DNA from: JBQTIU01 sp052387815
GTDB taxonomy: Bacteria; Pseudomonadota; Alphaproteobacteria; CACIAM-22H2
NCBI GenBank assembly: GCA_052387815.1
Contig: JBQTIU010000046.1
Location: 1-13,545, forward strand
Direction of reading: 5' to 3'
Length of the DNA stretch: 13,545 nucleotides
In this document: piece after piece, positions 1 to 7,972 of the stretch
Layout: the number at the start of each line of letters is the position of its first letter
How positions within the stretch are numbered: position 1 is the first letter of the stretch
Notes under the pieces: model-generated
Told to the model about the DNA's origin: nothing
Databases searched by the model: none
Seen by the model: the letters and a program-made list of their open reading frames with translations, nothing else
Made by a program: the position numbers and the translations under genes

Positions 1-14
1 CCTCGACAACCCAT

Positions 15-42
15 TGGACAAACGAGATTTTCGTTGTAAGAT
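15..42 (+). promoter_or_regulatory. Candidate sigma70-like promoter upstream of cpaB
   Basis: TGGACA at 15-20 (5/6 to TTGACA) is followed after 16 bp by TAAGAT at 37-42 (4/6 to TATAAT). This sits in the only AT-richer stretch before cpaB. A 5-bp inverted repeat, AACGA (21-25) and TCGTT (31-35), lies between the two boxes and could be an operator. The 134 bp before cpaB hold no convincing gene end, so an operon promoter here is plausible. Transcription could equally enter from genes upstream of the window. Confidence 0.3.
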
Positions 43-134
43 TCGCAACAGGCCGGGAACCCTCCTGGGGCCGGAGCGAGGCCGAGGGGGCATCCTAGGC
101 ACGGTCTGAACCAAGTCATGACGGGGTGGCCAAC

Positions 135-1064
135 ATGCGCCTGTTGCCGATCGTCGTCGTTGCAGTGGCGATCCTGCTTTCGGGAGGGGTGTACTTCATC
201 ATCGCCCCGCAATTCGCGCCTCCGCCCGCCGTCGAGGCCGAGCGAGTGGTGGAAGTGATCAAGCCGGCCCCAATGGTCAAGATCCTGGTCGCCGGGCGCG
301 TGCTGCCGGCCGGGACCATTCTCAAGGATGCCGACGTCGCCTGGCAGGCTTGGCCGGAGGAAGCCGCGCGCCCCGAATACATCGTCGAGGGAAAATCCAG
401 CAAGCCGTTCGGAGATGTCATCGGCGCCGCGGTCAAGCGCGGCATCGGCGCCGCCGAACCGGTCCTGGCCTCGCAGGTGGTCCCGAAGGGCGAGTCGGGC
501 TTCCTTGCCGCGGTGCTTGCGCCCGGCACGCGGGCCGCTGCCGTCAGGATCGACGCGGTGACCGGCGCCGGCGGGTTCATCATCCCCGGCGACTGGGTCG
601 ACGTCGTGCTGACCGAAAGGGGCGAGGTCGACTATGGCGATGGGCGTACCGCTACTCGCCAGGCCGTGAGCACGGTGTTGAGCGACCTGCGCGTGCTGGC
701 CATCGACCAGAGCGTCAAGGACATCAAGGAGTCCAAGGACGGCAAGGAGGTCGAGGAGAAGCCCAAGGTCGGCAGCACCGCGACGCTCGAAGTGACCCCG
801 GAGCAAGGAGAGATTCTGTCGCTCGCGGCGCAACTGGGCAAGCTCGGCCTGGTGCTGCGCAGCTTGGCGCGCGAGGGCGAGGAGCCGAAGCGCCGCCCCT
901 TCATCCGCGACATCGAGGTCAGCCCCTTCCTCGCCGAACTCGAGGCCGCCATCCAGGAGAACGCCAAAAAGAAAACCGCCGCGGAGGCCACCAAGAACGC
1001 CGGCGCAAACGGCGTCAAGATTTATCGCGGCACCACGGCCGGGGGCGGAAAAACCTCGCCGTAA
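135..1064 (+). CDS. cpaB: Flp pilus assembly protein CpaB (RcpC/SAF domain)
   Basis: This is a periplasmic, inner-membrane-anchored Tad pilus factor. The family is thought to work with the secretin, probably by contacting peptidoglycan through its SAF domain. A single N-terminal membrane segment covers about residues 3-24 (LLPIVVVAVAILLSGGVYF). The SAF signature follows at about 45-75 (ILVAGRVLPAGTILKDADV, then WQAWPE). An RcpC-type region follows at about 110-230 (LAPGTRAAAVRIDAVTGAGG and IIPGDWVDVVL), and the C-terminus ends in a VKIYRG-type motif. I chose the ATG at 135 because GGGGTGG lies 5 bp upstream; a GTG at 126 in the same frame would add three residues. At 309 aa it is about normal family length. 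It is the first gene of a tight operon, with cpaC starting 8 bp after its stop. The start is less certain than the identity. Confidence 0.93.
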   Translation: MRLLPIVVVAVAILLSGGVYFIIAPQFAPPPAVEAERVVEVIKPAPMVKILVAGRVLPAGTILKDADVAWQAWPEEAARPEYIVEGKSSKPFGDVIGAAVKRGIGAAEPVLASQVVPKGESGFLAAVLAPGTRAAAVRIDAVTGAGGFIIPGDWVDVVLTERGEVDYGDGRTATRQAVSTVLSDLRVLAIDQSVKDIKESKDGKEVEEKPKVGSTATLEVTPEQGEILSLAAQLGKLGLVLRSLAREGEEPKRRPFIRDIEVSPFLAELEAAIQENAKKKTAAEATKNAGANGVKIYRGTTAGGGKTSP

Positions 1065-1072
1065 GCCTCCAC

Positions 1073-2458
1073 ATGGCACGACCGCCCACCCCCTTTGGCC
1101 GTTGGGCCACGGCGCTCGCGATCGCCGCCTGCCTGGCGCTCGGCCCCGGGCTGGCCGCGGCGCAAGCCCCGGCTGGCTCCCCGGAGTTGCCGAGCGAGCT
1201 CATCGCCCTGCCGGTCGCCAAATCCCAGGTGCTTCGCCTACCCGACGAGGTGCGCGACGTCATGGTCGCCAACCCCGAGATTGCCGACGTGGTCATGCGC
1301 AGCCCGGCGATGGCCTTCCTGGTCGGCCGCAAGATCGGCGACACCAACGTCTATTTCTTCAACGCCCGCGGCCAGCAAGTGAGGCACATCGTCGTGCGGG
1401 TCGAAATGGACTTGACCGCGCTCAAGGCCGCCCTAAAGCAGTTGATCCCGAACGAGAAGATCGAGGCCACGGCGGCCAACCAGAGCGTCGTGCTCACCGG
1501 ATCGGTCGGCTCGGCCACGGCCGCCGACAGCGCCCGCCAAGTGGCGCGCCAGTTCGTCCAAAGCGACGAAACCGTGATCAACCTCCTGCAGGTGCGCGGC
1601 GACCAGCAGGTCTTGCTGCGCGTGCGGGTGGCGGAAATGTCCCGCCAGGTGGTCAAAGAGCTGGGGCTGTCGACGAACGCGGTCTTTCAGTTCGGATCGC
1701 CGCGCTTGCAGCAGTTCGACATCACCTCCGGCATTGCCCGTGCCGATCAGTTCGGCACCATTGCCGCCACCATCCGCTTCAACGCTCTCGAACGTCTGAC
1801 GTCCACCATCCAGGCGCTCGAGCGCACCGGCCTTGTAAAGATCTTGGCCGAGCCGACTTTGACCGCGGTGTCGGGCGAGACCGCGAACTTCCTGGTCGGC
1901 GGCGAGTTCCCGGTGCCGGTCCCCCAGCAGCAAACGGTCACCATCCAGTTCAAGCAGTTCGGGATCCGGCTCAACTTCACGCCCGTGGTCCTTTCCGCCG
2001 GCTTCTTGAGCCTGAAAATCGCCACCGAAGTGAGCCAGCTCACCGAACGGGGGCAGGTCGTGCTGGGCGGATTCACGATCCCCGCGCTCACCGTCCGGCG
2101 GGCCGAAACTACGGTCGAGATGCCGAGCGGCGGCAGCCTGGTCATCGCCGGGCTGCTGCAGAACGACATCCGCAACACCATGCAAGGCTTCCCCGTCCTC
2201 AAGGACATCCCCATCCTCGGCGCGCTGTTCCGCAGCGCCGAGTTCCAGCGCGACGAGACCGAGCTGGTCATCGCCGTCACCCCGCTGCTGGTCCGTTCCG
2301 CCGACCCCAACGAGATCGCCTTCCCTACCGACGGCTTTGGCGCCGCCCACGATTTCGATATGTTTGTGCTCGGGCGGCTGCACGCCGTCTACAAGCGCCC
2401 CGGGCCGAGCCCCGGAACCCTCCCGGTGCGCGGACCCATCGGTTTCATCCTGGAGTGA
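1073..2458 (+). CDS. cpaC: Tad pilus outer-membrane secretin CpaC (RcpA)
   Basis: This protein forms the outer-membrane channel through which the Flp pilus exits. It has a signal peptide at about residues 1-30 (hydrophobic core then LAAAQA). A pilus-assembly N-domain follows at about 43-110 (LRLPDEVRDVMVANPEIADV and VGRKIGDTNVYFFNARGQQ), then a BON-like segment at about 115-170 containing VVLTGSV. The secretin domain covers about 235-445. Family hallmarks visible there are VGGEFPVPV, FGIRLNFTPVVL, and the C-terminal MPSGGSLVIAGLL then FPVLKDIPILGALF, ending RDETELVIAVTPLLV. At 461 aa it is complete but at the short end for the family. The ATG at 1073 gives a clean signal peptide; a Shine-Dalgarno site is weak, so it may be translationally coupled to cpaB. 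cpaD begins 5 bp after its stop. Confidence 0.95.
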   Translation: MARPPTPFGRWATALAIAACLALGPGLAAAQAPAGSPELPSELIALPVAKSQVLRLPDEVRDVMVANPEIADVVMRSPAMAFLVGRKIGDTNVYFFNARGQQVRHIVVRVEMDLTALKAALKQLIPNEKIEATAANQSVVLTGSVGSATAADSARQVARQFVQSDETVINLLQVRGDQQVLLRVRVAEMSRQVVKELGLSTNAVFQFGSPRLQQFDITSGIARADQFGTIAATIRFNALERLTSTIQALERTGLVKILAEPTLTAVSGETANFLVGGEFPVPVPQQQTVTIQFKQFGIRLNFTPVVLSAGFLSLKIATEVSQLTERGQVVLGGFTIPALTVRRAETTVEMPSGGSLVIAGLLQNDIRNTMQGFPVLKDIPILGALFRSAEFQRDETELVIAVTPLLVRSADPNEIAFPTDGFGAAHDFDMFVLGRLHAVYKRPGPSPGTLPVRGPIGFILE

Positions 2459-2463
2459 CCGCC

Positions 2464-3141
2464 ATGAAACACGATCGACTCGCCGCTTTCCTCCCGGCCG
2501 CCTTGTCGGGGGCGCTGCTGGCCGCCTGCGCCACGCCCCCGCAGGATTACCGGACGGCCTACCCGATCCATGTCGAAAAACACACCGTGGCGCTACCGCT
2601 CGATTTCTCCGCCGGCCGCAACCCGCTGGAAGGGCAGGGCGCCGACCGCTTCGCGGCGCTCGTCGCCGCCTACCTCGACCGCAGCAGCGGCAAGCTGGTG
2701 GTGGCCCTGCCCCGCAGCGGGGGCACCGACACCGAGGCATTCAATCGCGCCCGGCTCATCGAGGACCAGGCGACAGCCCTCGGCGTGCCCTTGAGCGCGA
2801 TCGAGCTGCGCTTGAGCGATGCCGACCCGGCCGGCCGCAACGTGGTGGTGCTGCGCTTCGATCGCTACACCGCCCAGCTGCCGACCTGCGGCGATTGGAG
2901 CGCCCCCACCCATAGGGACCCTTACAACATGGTGCATGCCAATTTCGGCTGCGCCACCCAGCGAAATATCGGCCTCATGGTCGCCGATCCCGCCGATCTT
3001 ATCCGCCAGCGCCAGGCCGGCACGCACGATGTCCTGCGCAGCACCGTTGTCCTTGGCAAGTATCGCGCCGGCGACGAGATGGCCTCCAAGCCCGAACGGG
3101 GCCAGACCGAGGTGATCGCCAAGGTCGGGGGAGGGCAATAG
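2464..3141 (+). CDS. cpaD: Tad pilus lipoprotein CpaD
   Basis: The product is an outer-membrane-associated lipoprotein of the alphaproteobacterial Tad system, expected to accompany the CpaC secretin. The N-terminus has a lipoprotein signal with lipobox LAAC, the lipidated Cys being residue 22. The family signature NFGCATQRNIGLMVADPADL is at residues 160-179, preceded by CGDW at 142-145. At 225 aa it is about normal length. GGAG at 2452-2455 inside the end of cpaC lies 8 bp before the ATG. It is followed by a 188-bp gap, the only sizeable break in the cpaB-tadC gene run. That gap suggests either a transcriptional boundary or an insertion of repetitive DNA within the operon. Confidence 0.93.
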   Translation: MKHDRLAAFLPAALSGALLAACATPPQDYRTAYPIHVEKHTVALPLDFSAGRNPLEGQGADRFAALVAAYLDRSSGKLVVALPRSGGTDTEAFNRARLIEDQATALGVPLSAIELRLSDADPAGRNVVVLRFDRYTAQLPTCGDWSAPTHRDPYNMVHANFGCATQRNIGLMVADPADLIRQRQAGTHDVLRSTVVLGKYRAGDEMASKPERGQTEVIAKVGGGQ

Positions 3142-3179
3142 CGGGCCGGGCCGGCGCAGGCGCGGGTCCGCGGAGGCGC

Positions 3180-3259
3180 GGCAATATTGGTGGCCTTGCG
3201 CAGGGGCGGGTCTCGAGACCCACCCGCGGGACGGTTTGAAACCGGCCCCTACAATTGCC
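3180..3259 (+). repeat. Interspersed hairpin repeat, copy 1
   Basis: This ~80-bp intergenic element begins GGCAAT (3180-3185) and ends ATTGCC (3254-3259), a perfect 6-bp terminal inverted repeat. It contains a 14-nt perfect palindrome, GGGTCTCGAGACCC (3208-3221), and the palindrome GGTTTGAAACC. The same blocks (GGCAATAT-GGTGG, AGGGGCGGGTCT, TTTGAAACCGGC, CCCCTAC) recur in the same order at 8753-8839. It is non-coding, palindromic and intergenic, as expected of a REP/MITE-type element. I cannot name the family from sequence alone. Confidence 0.75.
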
Positions 3260-3284
3260 TTCCCGGGGGTCGCGAGATTAGAAT
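3255..3284 (+). promoter_or_regulatory. Candidate promoter for cpaE
   Basis: TTGCCT at 3255-3260 (4/6 to the -35 consensus) and TAGAAT at 3279-3284 (5/6 to the -10) are separated by 18 bp. The -35 box overlaps the right terminal repeat of the interspersed element, so the repeat may have brought part of the promoter. Transcription would start near 3291, leaving a short leader before the cpaE Shine-Dalgarno site at 3317-3323. Confidence 0.35.
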
Positions 3285-3329
3285 TGCGCTCGTTGAGCCC
3301 TGGATTAGCGTCGAGCAAGGAGGCCTCCG

Positions 3330-4529
3330 ATTTTCAAGCAGCCGCTTCATGCCTTCCTGCTGAGCGAGGAGGTGAAGAGCGCCTTGGAGGGGGTGCTCGG
3401 CGACCGCCGCCTCATCAAGCTGCAGACCTCGGTGGTCATGGGCGGGGCCGCGGCCGCCGTCAAGCATTACACCGAAAACCCGGGCGCGGCCTTGGTGCTG
3501 GTCGAGACGCACGAGGATGCCGAGCCCTTGTTCGCGGCCCTCGACGAGCTCGCCCAGGTGTGCGTGGAAGGCACCCGGGTCGTCATCATCGGCAAGCACA
3601 ACGACGTCCAGCTTTACCGCGCGCTGGTCCGGCGCGGGGTCAGCGAATATATTCCCATGCCGGTCGCGCCGGACGCCTTCCTCGAGACGCTGGCGGCCCT
3701 GATCGCCGATGCCGGCGCCCAGAAGCAGGGCCGGCTCATCGTCTTCTTCGGCGCCGCCGGCGGGGCGGGCAGCAGCACGGTCGCCCATAACGTGGCGTGG
3801 AGCCTGGCCCGCCTGTTCAAGGAGGACACCGCCCTCCTCGACCTCGATCTTCCGTTCGGCACCGTGGCCCTGGACTTCAACGTTGAATCGCAGCAGAATG
3901 TCGCCCTGGCGTTGAGCCAGTCCCAACGCCTCGACGACACCATCCTCGAGCGTTTCATGGCCAAGCACGGCGACAACCTGCTGCTGTTCACCGCCCCCGC
4001 CACGCTCGCCAACTCGAGCGACGTGGACCCGGCGGCGCTCGAGTCGGTGCTGGCCGTGGTGCGGCGCAACGCGCCCTTCGTCGCGCTCGACCTGCCGCGC
4101 TATTGGTCGGCCTGGACCCAGAAGGCGCTCGAGCAGGCCGACGAGATCGTGGTCACGGCGCTGCCCACGCTCGCCTGCCTGCGCGATGCCAAGAACTTCA
4201 ACGATGCGCTGACGCCCAAGCGCACCCACGATGCGCCGATCCGCCTGGTCTTGAACCGCGTCGGCGCCCACGCCAAGACCGAGATGCCGGCCAAGGAATT
4301 CGAGACCGCCATGGGCCGCCCGCCGGCCGCCATCATCCCCAACGACGGGGCGGCGTTCGGGGCGGCAGCCAACAACGGCCAGGTGCTCGGCGAAGCGGCC
4401 AAGAACCACAAAACCGTGGCGATCTTCGATGCGCTGGCAACCGCGCTCAGCGCCCGCAAGCCGGCGGCCGCCAAGCGCGAGGCGGCAAAGGGGGGCCTCG
4501 CCGGTCTGCTCGGCAGGAAGAAGGCCTGA
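3330..4529 (+). CDS. cpaE: Tad pilus localisation protein CpaE (TadZ-like, MinD/ParA fold)
   Basis: This cytoplasmic MinD-like protein is known in the family to place the Tad machine at the cell pole. A response-regulator-like N-terminal region covers about residues 1-115 (LHAFLLSEEV then GVSEYIPMPV). A P-loop-like region follows, with GAAGGAGSST at 141-150 and the Walker A'-like segment ALLDLDLPFG. The P-loop lacks both lysines of a canonical deviant Walker A. The frame has no ATG, GTG or TTG between the upstream stop (3306-3308) and GTG 3372. AAGGAGG at 3317-3323 lies 6 bp before an ATT at 3330, and translation from there gives the FKQPLHAFLLSEE start that suits the family. I therefore propose ATT initiation; GTG 3372 is the conservative alternative, 14 residues shorter. 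The identity is firm and the start is tentative. cpaF begins 3 bp after the stop. Confidence 0.9.
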   Translation: MFKQPLHAFLLSEEVKSALEGVLGDRRLIKLQTSVVMGGAAAAVKHYTENPGAALVLVETHEDAEPLFAALDELAQVCVEGTRVVIIGKHNDVQLYRALVRRGVSEYIPMPVAPDAFLETLAALIADAGAQKQGRLIVFFGAAGGAGSSTVAHNVAWSLARLFKEDTALLDLDLPFGTVALDFNVESQQNVALALSQSQRLDDTILERFMAKHGDNLLLFTAPATLANSSDVDPAALESVLAVVRRNAPFVALDLPRYWSAWTQKALEQADEIVVTALPTLACLRDAKNFNDALTPKRTHDAPIRLVLNRVGAHAKTEMPAKEFETAMGRPPAAIIPNDGAAFGAAANNGQVLGEAAKNHKTVAIFDALATALSARKPAAAKREAAKGGLAGLLGRKKA

Positions 4530-4532
4530 CCC

Positions 4533-5984
4533 ATGTTCGGCAAACGCGCCGCAACCTCCCCGCTCCCGAAACCGGCCGCGCCCCCCGCCCCGGCGCCCGG
4601 CCCGGCCCTGGCCGCCGCGCCGGCAGCGGCCCCCGCCCCGGCGCCCGCGGCGGCGAAGCTCGAAGTCCCGGCTGCGCCCGCGGTCCGCGCGGCCCCCAGC
4701 GAGGCCGAGGAGCGCTTCAACGACATCAAGGTCAACGTGTTCAACGTCCTCCTCGAAACCGTCGACTTGAAGGAGCTGGGCAAGCTCAAGCCCGATGCGC
4801 TGCGCGAGGAGCTCTCCGACGTCATCGGCGAGATCATCACCCTCAAGAACTACGTGCTCAACGCCAACGAGCAGAAACGCCTGGTCGGCGACATCTGCAA
4901 CGACATCCTGGGGTACGGACCGCTCGAGCCGCTGCTCGCCCGCGACGACATCGCCGACCTCATGGTCAACGGCCCCAACACGGTGTACATCGAGGTCGGC
5001 GGCAAGATCATCTTGACCGACGTCAAGTTCCGCGACAACGCGCAGCTCATGAACATCTGCCAACGCATGGTCAGCGCGGTGGGCCGGCGGGTGGACGAGG
5101 CCTCGCCGATCTGCGACGCGCGTCTGTTGGACGGCTCGCGGGTCAACGTCATCGGGCCGCCGCTCGCCATCGACGGCGCGGCGCTCACCATCCGCAAGTT
5201 CAAGAAGGAGAAGCTGACCCTCGACAAGCTGCAGGCATTCAAATCCGTCTCGCCGGCGGGCGCCGATCTCATCAAGCTGATCGGCCACTGCCGGTTGAAC
5301 GTCGTCGTCTCCGGCGGCACCGGCAGCGGCAAGACCACGCTCTTGAACTGTCTCACGGCCTACATCGACCGGGGCGAGCGCGTCATCACCTGCGAGGACT
5401 CCGCCGAGTTGCAGCTCCAGCAGCCGCACGTCGTGCGCCTCGAGACCCGGCCGCCCAACCTCGAAGGGGCGGGCGCGGTCACCATGCGCGACCTGGTCAA
5501 GAACTGCCTGCGCATGCGGCCCGAGCGGATCATCGTCGGCGAGGTCCGCGGCCCCGAGGCCTTCGACCTCTTGCAGGCCATGAACACCGGCCACGACGGA
5601 TCGATGGGCACCATTCACGCCAACAACCCGCGCGAGGCGGTCTCGCGCATCGAGAACATGATCGCCATGGGCGGCTACACGCTGCCCTCCAAAACGGTGC
5701 GCGAGCAGATCGCCGGCGCCGTGCATGTCATCGTCCAGGCCCAGCGCCTGCGCGACGGCTCGCGCAAGATCACGCACGTGACCGAGATCGTCGGCATGGA
5801 GGGCGAGGTGGTGACGCTCCAGGACCTGATGATCTACGACATCGTGGGCGAGGACGCCAACGGCAAGCTGATCGGCAAGCACAAGGGGACGGGCTTGCGG
5901 CCCAAGTTCTACGAGCGGGTGCGCTATTTCGGCAAGGAGCGCGAGCTGATCGCGGCGTTGGAGGCGCTCAATGCCGGCGGTTGA
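4533..5984 (+). CDS. cpaF: Tad pilus assembly ATPase CpaF (TadA)
   Basis: This is the hexameric secretion ATPase (VirB11/PilT superfamily) that powers Flp pilus assembly at the cytoplasmic face of TadB/TadC. Residues about 8-50 are an Ala/Pro-rich linker. The N-terminal domain follows, with DILGYGPLEPLLARDDIADL and VNGPNTVYIE. Walker A is GGTGSGKTT at 261-269. The Asp-box region is TCEDSAELQLQQPHVVRLE, Walker B is RIIVGEVRGPEAFDLLQAM, and the His-box region is GSMGTIHANNPREAVSRIE. All catalytic motifs look intact. At 483 aa it is normal for the family. The AGGAAGAAGG purine run at 4515-4524, within the cpaE end, serves as the ribosome site for the ATG. Its last 14 bp overlap tadB, consistent with coupled translation. 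Confidence 0.97.
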   Translation: MFGKRAATSPLPKPAAPPAPAPGPALAAAPAAAPAPAPAAAKLEVPAAPAVRAAPSEAEERFNDIKVNVFNVLLETVDLKELGKLKPDALREELSDVIGEIITLKNYVLNANEQKRLVGDICNDILGYGPLEPLLARDDIADLMVNGPNTVYIEVGGKIILTDVKFRDNAQLMNICQRMVSAVGRRVDEASPICDARLLDGSRVNVIGPPLAIDGAALTIRKFKKEKLTLDKLQAFKSVSPAGADLIKLIGHCRLNVVVSGGTGSGKTTLLNCLTAYIDRGERVITCEDSAELQLQQPHVVRLETRPPNLEGAGAVTMRDLVKNCLRMRPERIIVGEVRGPEAFDLLQAMNTGHDGSMGTIHANNPREAVSRIENMIAMGGYTLPSKTVREQIAGAVHVIVQAQRLRDGSRKITHVTEIVGMEGEVVTLQDLMIYDIVGEDANGKLIGKHKGTGLRPKFYERVRYFGKERELIAALEALNAGG

Positions 5985-6966
5985 TCCCACGGTCCTCGCC
6001 GCCGTTCTCGGCCTCCTCCTGTTCGCCACCCTGGCGATCGGCACCGTGGTCGCGGTGCGCTTCGGGCCGCAGGCGCGGTTGCGCAAGCGCATCGCGACCA
6101 TCACCGGCGCCGGAGCGCGCGGCGGCCAGAGCGCGGCCGGCAAGGAGCTGGCGGCGCGCAAAACCAAGCTCATATCAAGCAAGGCCGCGGACCTGACGTC
6201 GGGCGGCAAGAAGGCGCAGCGGCGGGCCGATCTGCGCCTGTTGATCGAGCAGGCCGGCTTGACGATGACGCGCCGCGGCTTCCTCATCTTCAGCGCGATC
6301 TGCGCGGCGGCCGGGACCGCGGGCTATCTGATCATGGGCTATCCGCTTTTCGGCGCGGTCCCGACGGCAATCGTCATGGGGTTGTGGTTCCCGCGCATGA
6401 TGATCAAGCGCAGGGCCAAGAAGCGCCAGCACAAGTTCACCTCCCTGTTCGCCGACGCGATCGACGTCATCGTGCGCGGCATCCGCACCGGCCTGCCGGT
6501 GGCCGAGTGCCTCAACATCATCGCCCGCGATTCCCCGCCCCCTGTGTGCGAGGAGTTCAAGCTCCTGATCGAAGGCCAGCGCCTCGGCATGACGCTCAAG
6601 GAGGCGCTCGAGAAAAGTACCAAGCGCATGCCGACCGCGGACCTCAAGTTCTTCGGCATCGTGCTCATCCTGCAACAGCAGACCGGCGGCAACCTCGCCG
6701 AGACGCTCTCCAACCTGTCCGGGATCCTGCGCGCCCGCAAGAAGATGGCCGACAAGGTCAAGGCCATGTCGTCGGAGGCGCGGATGACGGCGACCATCAT
6801 CGGCAGCATGCCCTTCATCCTGTCGCTCGTCATCTACGCGATGAACCCGGACTACATCTCGCTCCTGTGGACGGATCAGACGGGCCTCTACATCCTGTAC
6901 GGGGGCCTGGGGTGGATGTCGGTCGGCATCTTGTGGATGAAAATGATGATCAACTTCGAGATCTGA
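5971..6966 (+). CDS. tadB: Tad pilus inner-membrane platform protein TadB
   Basis: This GspF/PilC-family membrane protein forms the inner-membrane platform with TadC and contacts the CpaF ATPase. Predicted membrane segments are at about residues 8-30, 104-122, 126-141, 273-290 and 304-325. The cytoplasmic T2SSF domain lies at about 155-270 (FADAIDVIVRGIRTGLPVAE, LQQQTGGNLAETLSNLS). At 331 aa it is about usual length. The ATG at 5971 lies inside the cpaF end (14-bp overlap). GGAGG at 5960-5964 is 6 bp upstream, which supports this start. Confidence 0.95.
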   Translation: MPAVDPTVLAAVLGLLLFATLAIGTVVAVRFGPQARLRKRIATITGAGARGGQSAAGKELAARKTKLISSKAADLTSGGKKAQRRADLRLLIEQAGLTMTRRGFLIFSAICAAAGTAGYLIMGYPLFGAVPTAIVMGLWFPRMMIKRRAKKRQHKFTSLFADAIDVIVRGIRTGLPVAECLNIIARDSPPPVCEEFKLLIEGQRLGMTLKEALEKSTKRMPTADLKFFGIVLILQQQTGGNLAETLSNLSGILRARKKMADKVKAMSSEARMTATIIGSMPFILSLVIYAMNPDYISLLWTDQTGLYILYGGLGWMSVGILWMKMMINFEI

Positions 6967-6971
6967 AGGCC

Positions 6972-7931
6972 ATGAACCCCGAAATCATGATCCCCTTGGC
7001 GATGAGCGTGCTCGCATTCGTCACCGTCATGGGTATCGCGCTGCCGTTCCTGCAACGCGACGCGCTCGACGCGCGCCTCAAGGTCATCACCGACCGCCGC
7101 CGGGAGTTGGGCAATCAGGCCCGCGAGCGCATGGTCAAGCGCCCATCGTGGCGGCAGCCGCAGACCGGCCGCGTCGGCTTCATGAAGATGGTGCTCGAGC
7201 GGCTCAATCTCAAGAAACTCGCCGAGCAGCCGGAGCTCAGAAAAAAGCTCATTCGCGCCGGCCTGCGCGGCCAAGGGCCGCTCATCACCTTCACCTTCAT
7301 GCGCTTCGCCCTGCCGATAGGGTTCGCCGGCTTCACCGCCTTCATCCTGTTCGTGTCCAAGAACATCGAGATGTCGGCGGCCATGAAGCTCTTGATCGTC
7401 GCCGGCGCGGGCGGGTTCGGCTATTTGCTGCCCAACATCATGGTGTCGAACAAGATCGCCAAGCGCCAGAAGGACATTCAACGCGCCTTCCCCGACGCCC
7501 TCGATCTGATGGTGATCTGCGTCGAGTCCGGCCTGTCGATGGAGGCCGCCTTCGGCCGGGTGTCCGAGGAAATGGCCGAGGGCGCGCCGACGCTGGCCGA
7601 GGAATTCGGCATCACGACGGCGGAGCTCGCCTACTTGAGCGACCGGCAGACGGCGCTCGAAAACCTGTCCGAGCGCACCGGCATGCCGACCATGAAGTCG
7701 TTCGTCATGGCGCTCGTCCAGTCGGCCAAGTACGGCACGCCGGTGGGGGTGAGCCTGCGCGTGGTCGCCGACGAAAACCGCGACATGCGCATGTCGGCAG
7801 CCGAGGAAAAGGCGGCCGGCCTGCCGGCCAAGCTCACCGTACCGATGGTGCTGTGCTTCCTCCCCGTCTTGTTCATGGTCCTGATCGGTCCGATGGTCAT
7901 CCAGGCGATCAAGCAATTCAGCGGCGGCTGA
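6972..7931 (+). CDS. tadC: Tad pilus inner-membrane platform protein TadC
   Basis: This is the second GspF-like platform protein, paired with TadB. Membrane segments are predicted at about residues 6-27, 106-128, 138-156 and 288-311. The T2SSF domain lies at about 170-290 and contains FPDALDLMVICVESGLSMEA and LVQSAKYGTPVGVSLRVVAD, both characteristic of TadC. At 319 aa it is complete. The ATG lies 5 bp after the tadB stop, with GAAGG overlapping that stop as a modest ribosome site. It is the last + strand gene of the main operon; the next gene converges on it. Confidence 0.95.
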   Translation: MNPEIMIPLAMSVLAFVTVMGIALPFLQRDALDARLKVITDRRRELGNQARERMVKRPSWRQPQTGRVGFMKMVLERLNLKKLAEQPELRKKLIRAGLRGQGPLITFTFMRFALPIGFAGFTAFILFVSKNIEMSAAMKLLIVAGAGGFGYLLPNIMVSNKIAKRQKDIQRAFPDALDLMVICVESGLSMEAAFGRVSEEMAEGAPTLAEEFGITTAELAYLSDRQTALENLSERTGMPTMKSFVMALVQSAKYGTPVGVSLRVVADENRDMRMSAAEEKAAGLPAKLTVPMVLCFLPVLFMVLIGPMVIQAIKQFSGG

Positions 7932-7958
7932 CGCGCGGGCCGGTCCGAGACCCGCGCG
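7932..7958. terminator. Candidate bidirectional terminator hairpin between tadC and tadD
   Basis: A perfect 8-bp stem, CGCGCGGG (7932-7939) and CCCGCGCG (7951-7958), encloses an 11-nt loop and sits exactly between two convergent stop codons 41 bp apart. There is no U-tract on either strand, so it is not a textbook intrinsic terminator. The location still favours a termination or 3'-end-protection role. Confidence 0.45.
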
Positions 7959-7972
7959 GCAACGGCTCGCGC

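Noticed and set aside
1..134. C-terminus of an upstream gene entering the window
   Set aside because: All three + frames were read; each reaches a stop without any recognisable motif, so no partial gene can be supported.
350..3141. Long + strand frames starting at 350 and 1102 that extend upstream of cpaC and cpaD
   Set aside because: The upstream parts overlap cpaB and cpaC in another frame and are Arg-rich shadow. The true starts (1073 and 2464) are set by the signal peptide and the lipobox.
3249..6287. 1012-codon open frame on the - strand opposite cpaE, cpaF and tadB
   Set aside because: The composition is rich in Arg, Gly, Ala, His and Asp with no recognisable domain. It lies exactly opposite three well-recognised genes, so it is a GC-rich antisense shadow.
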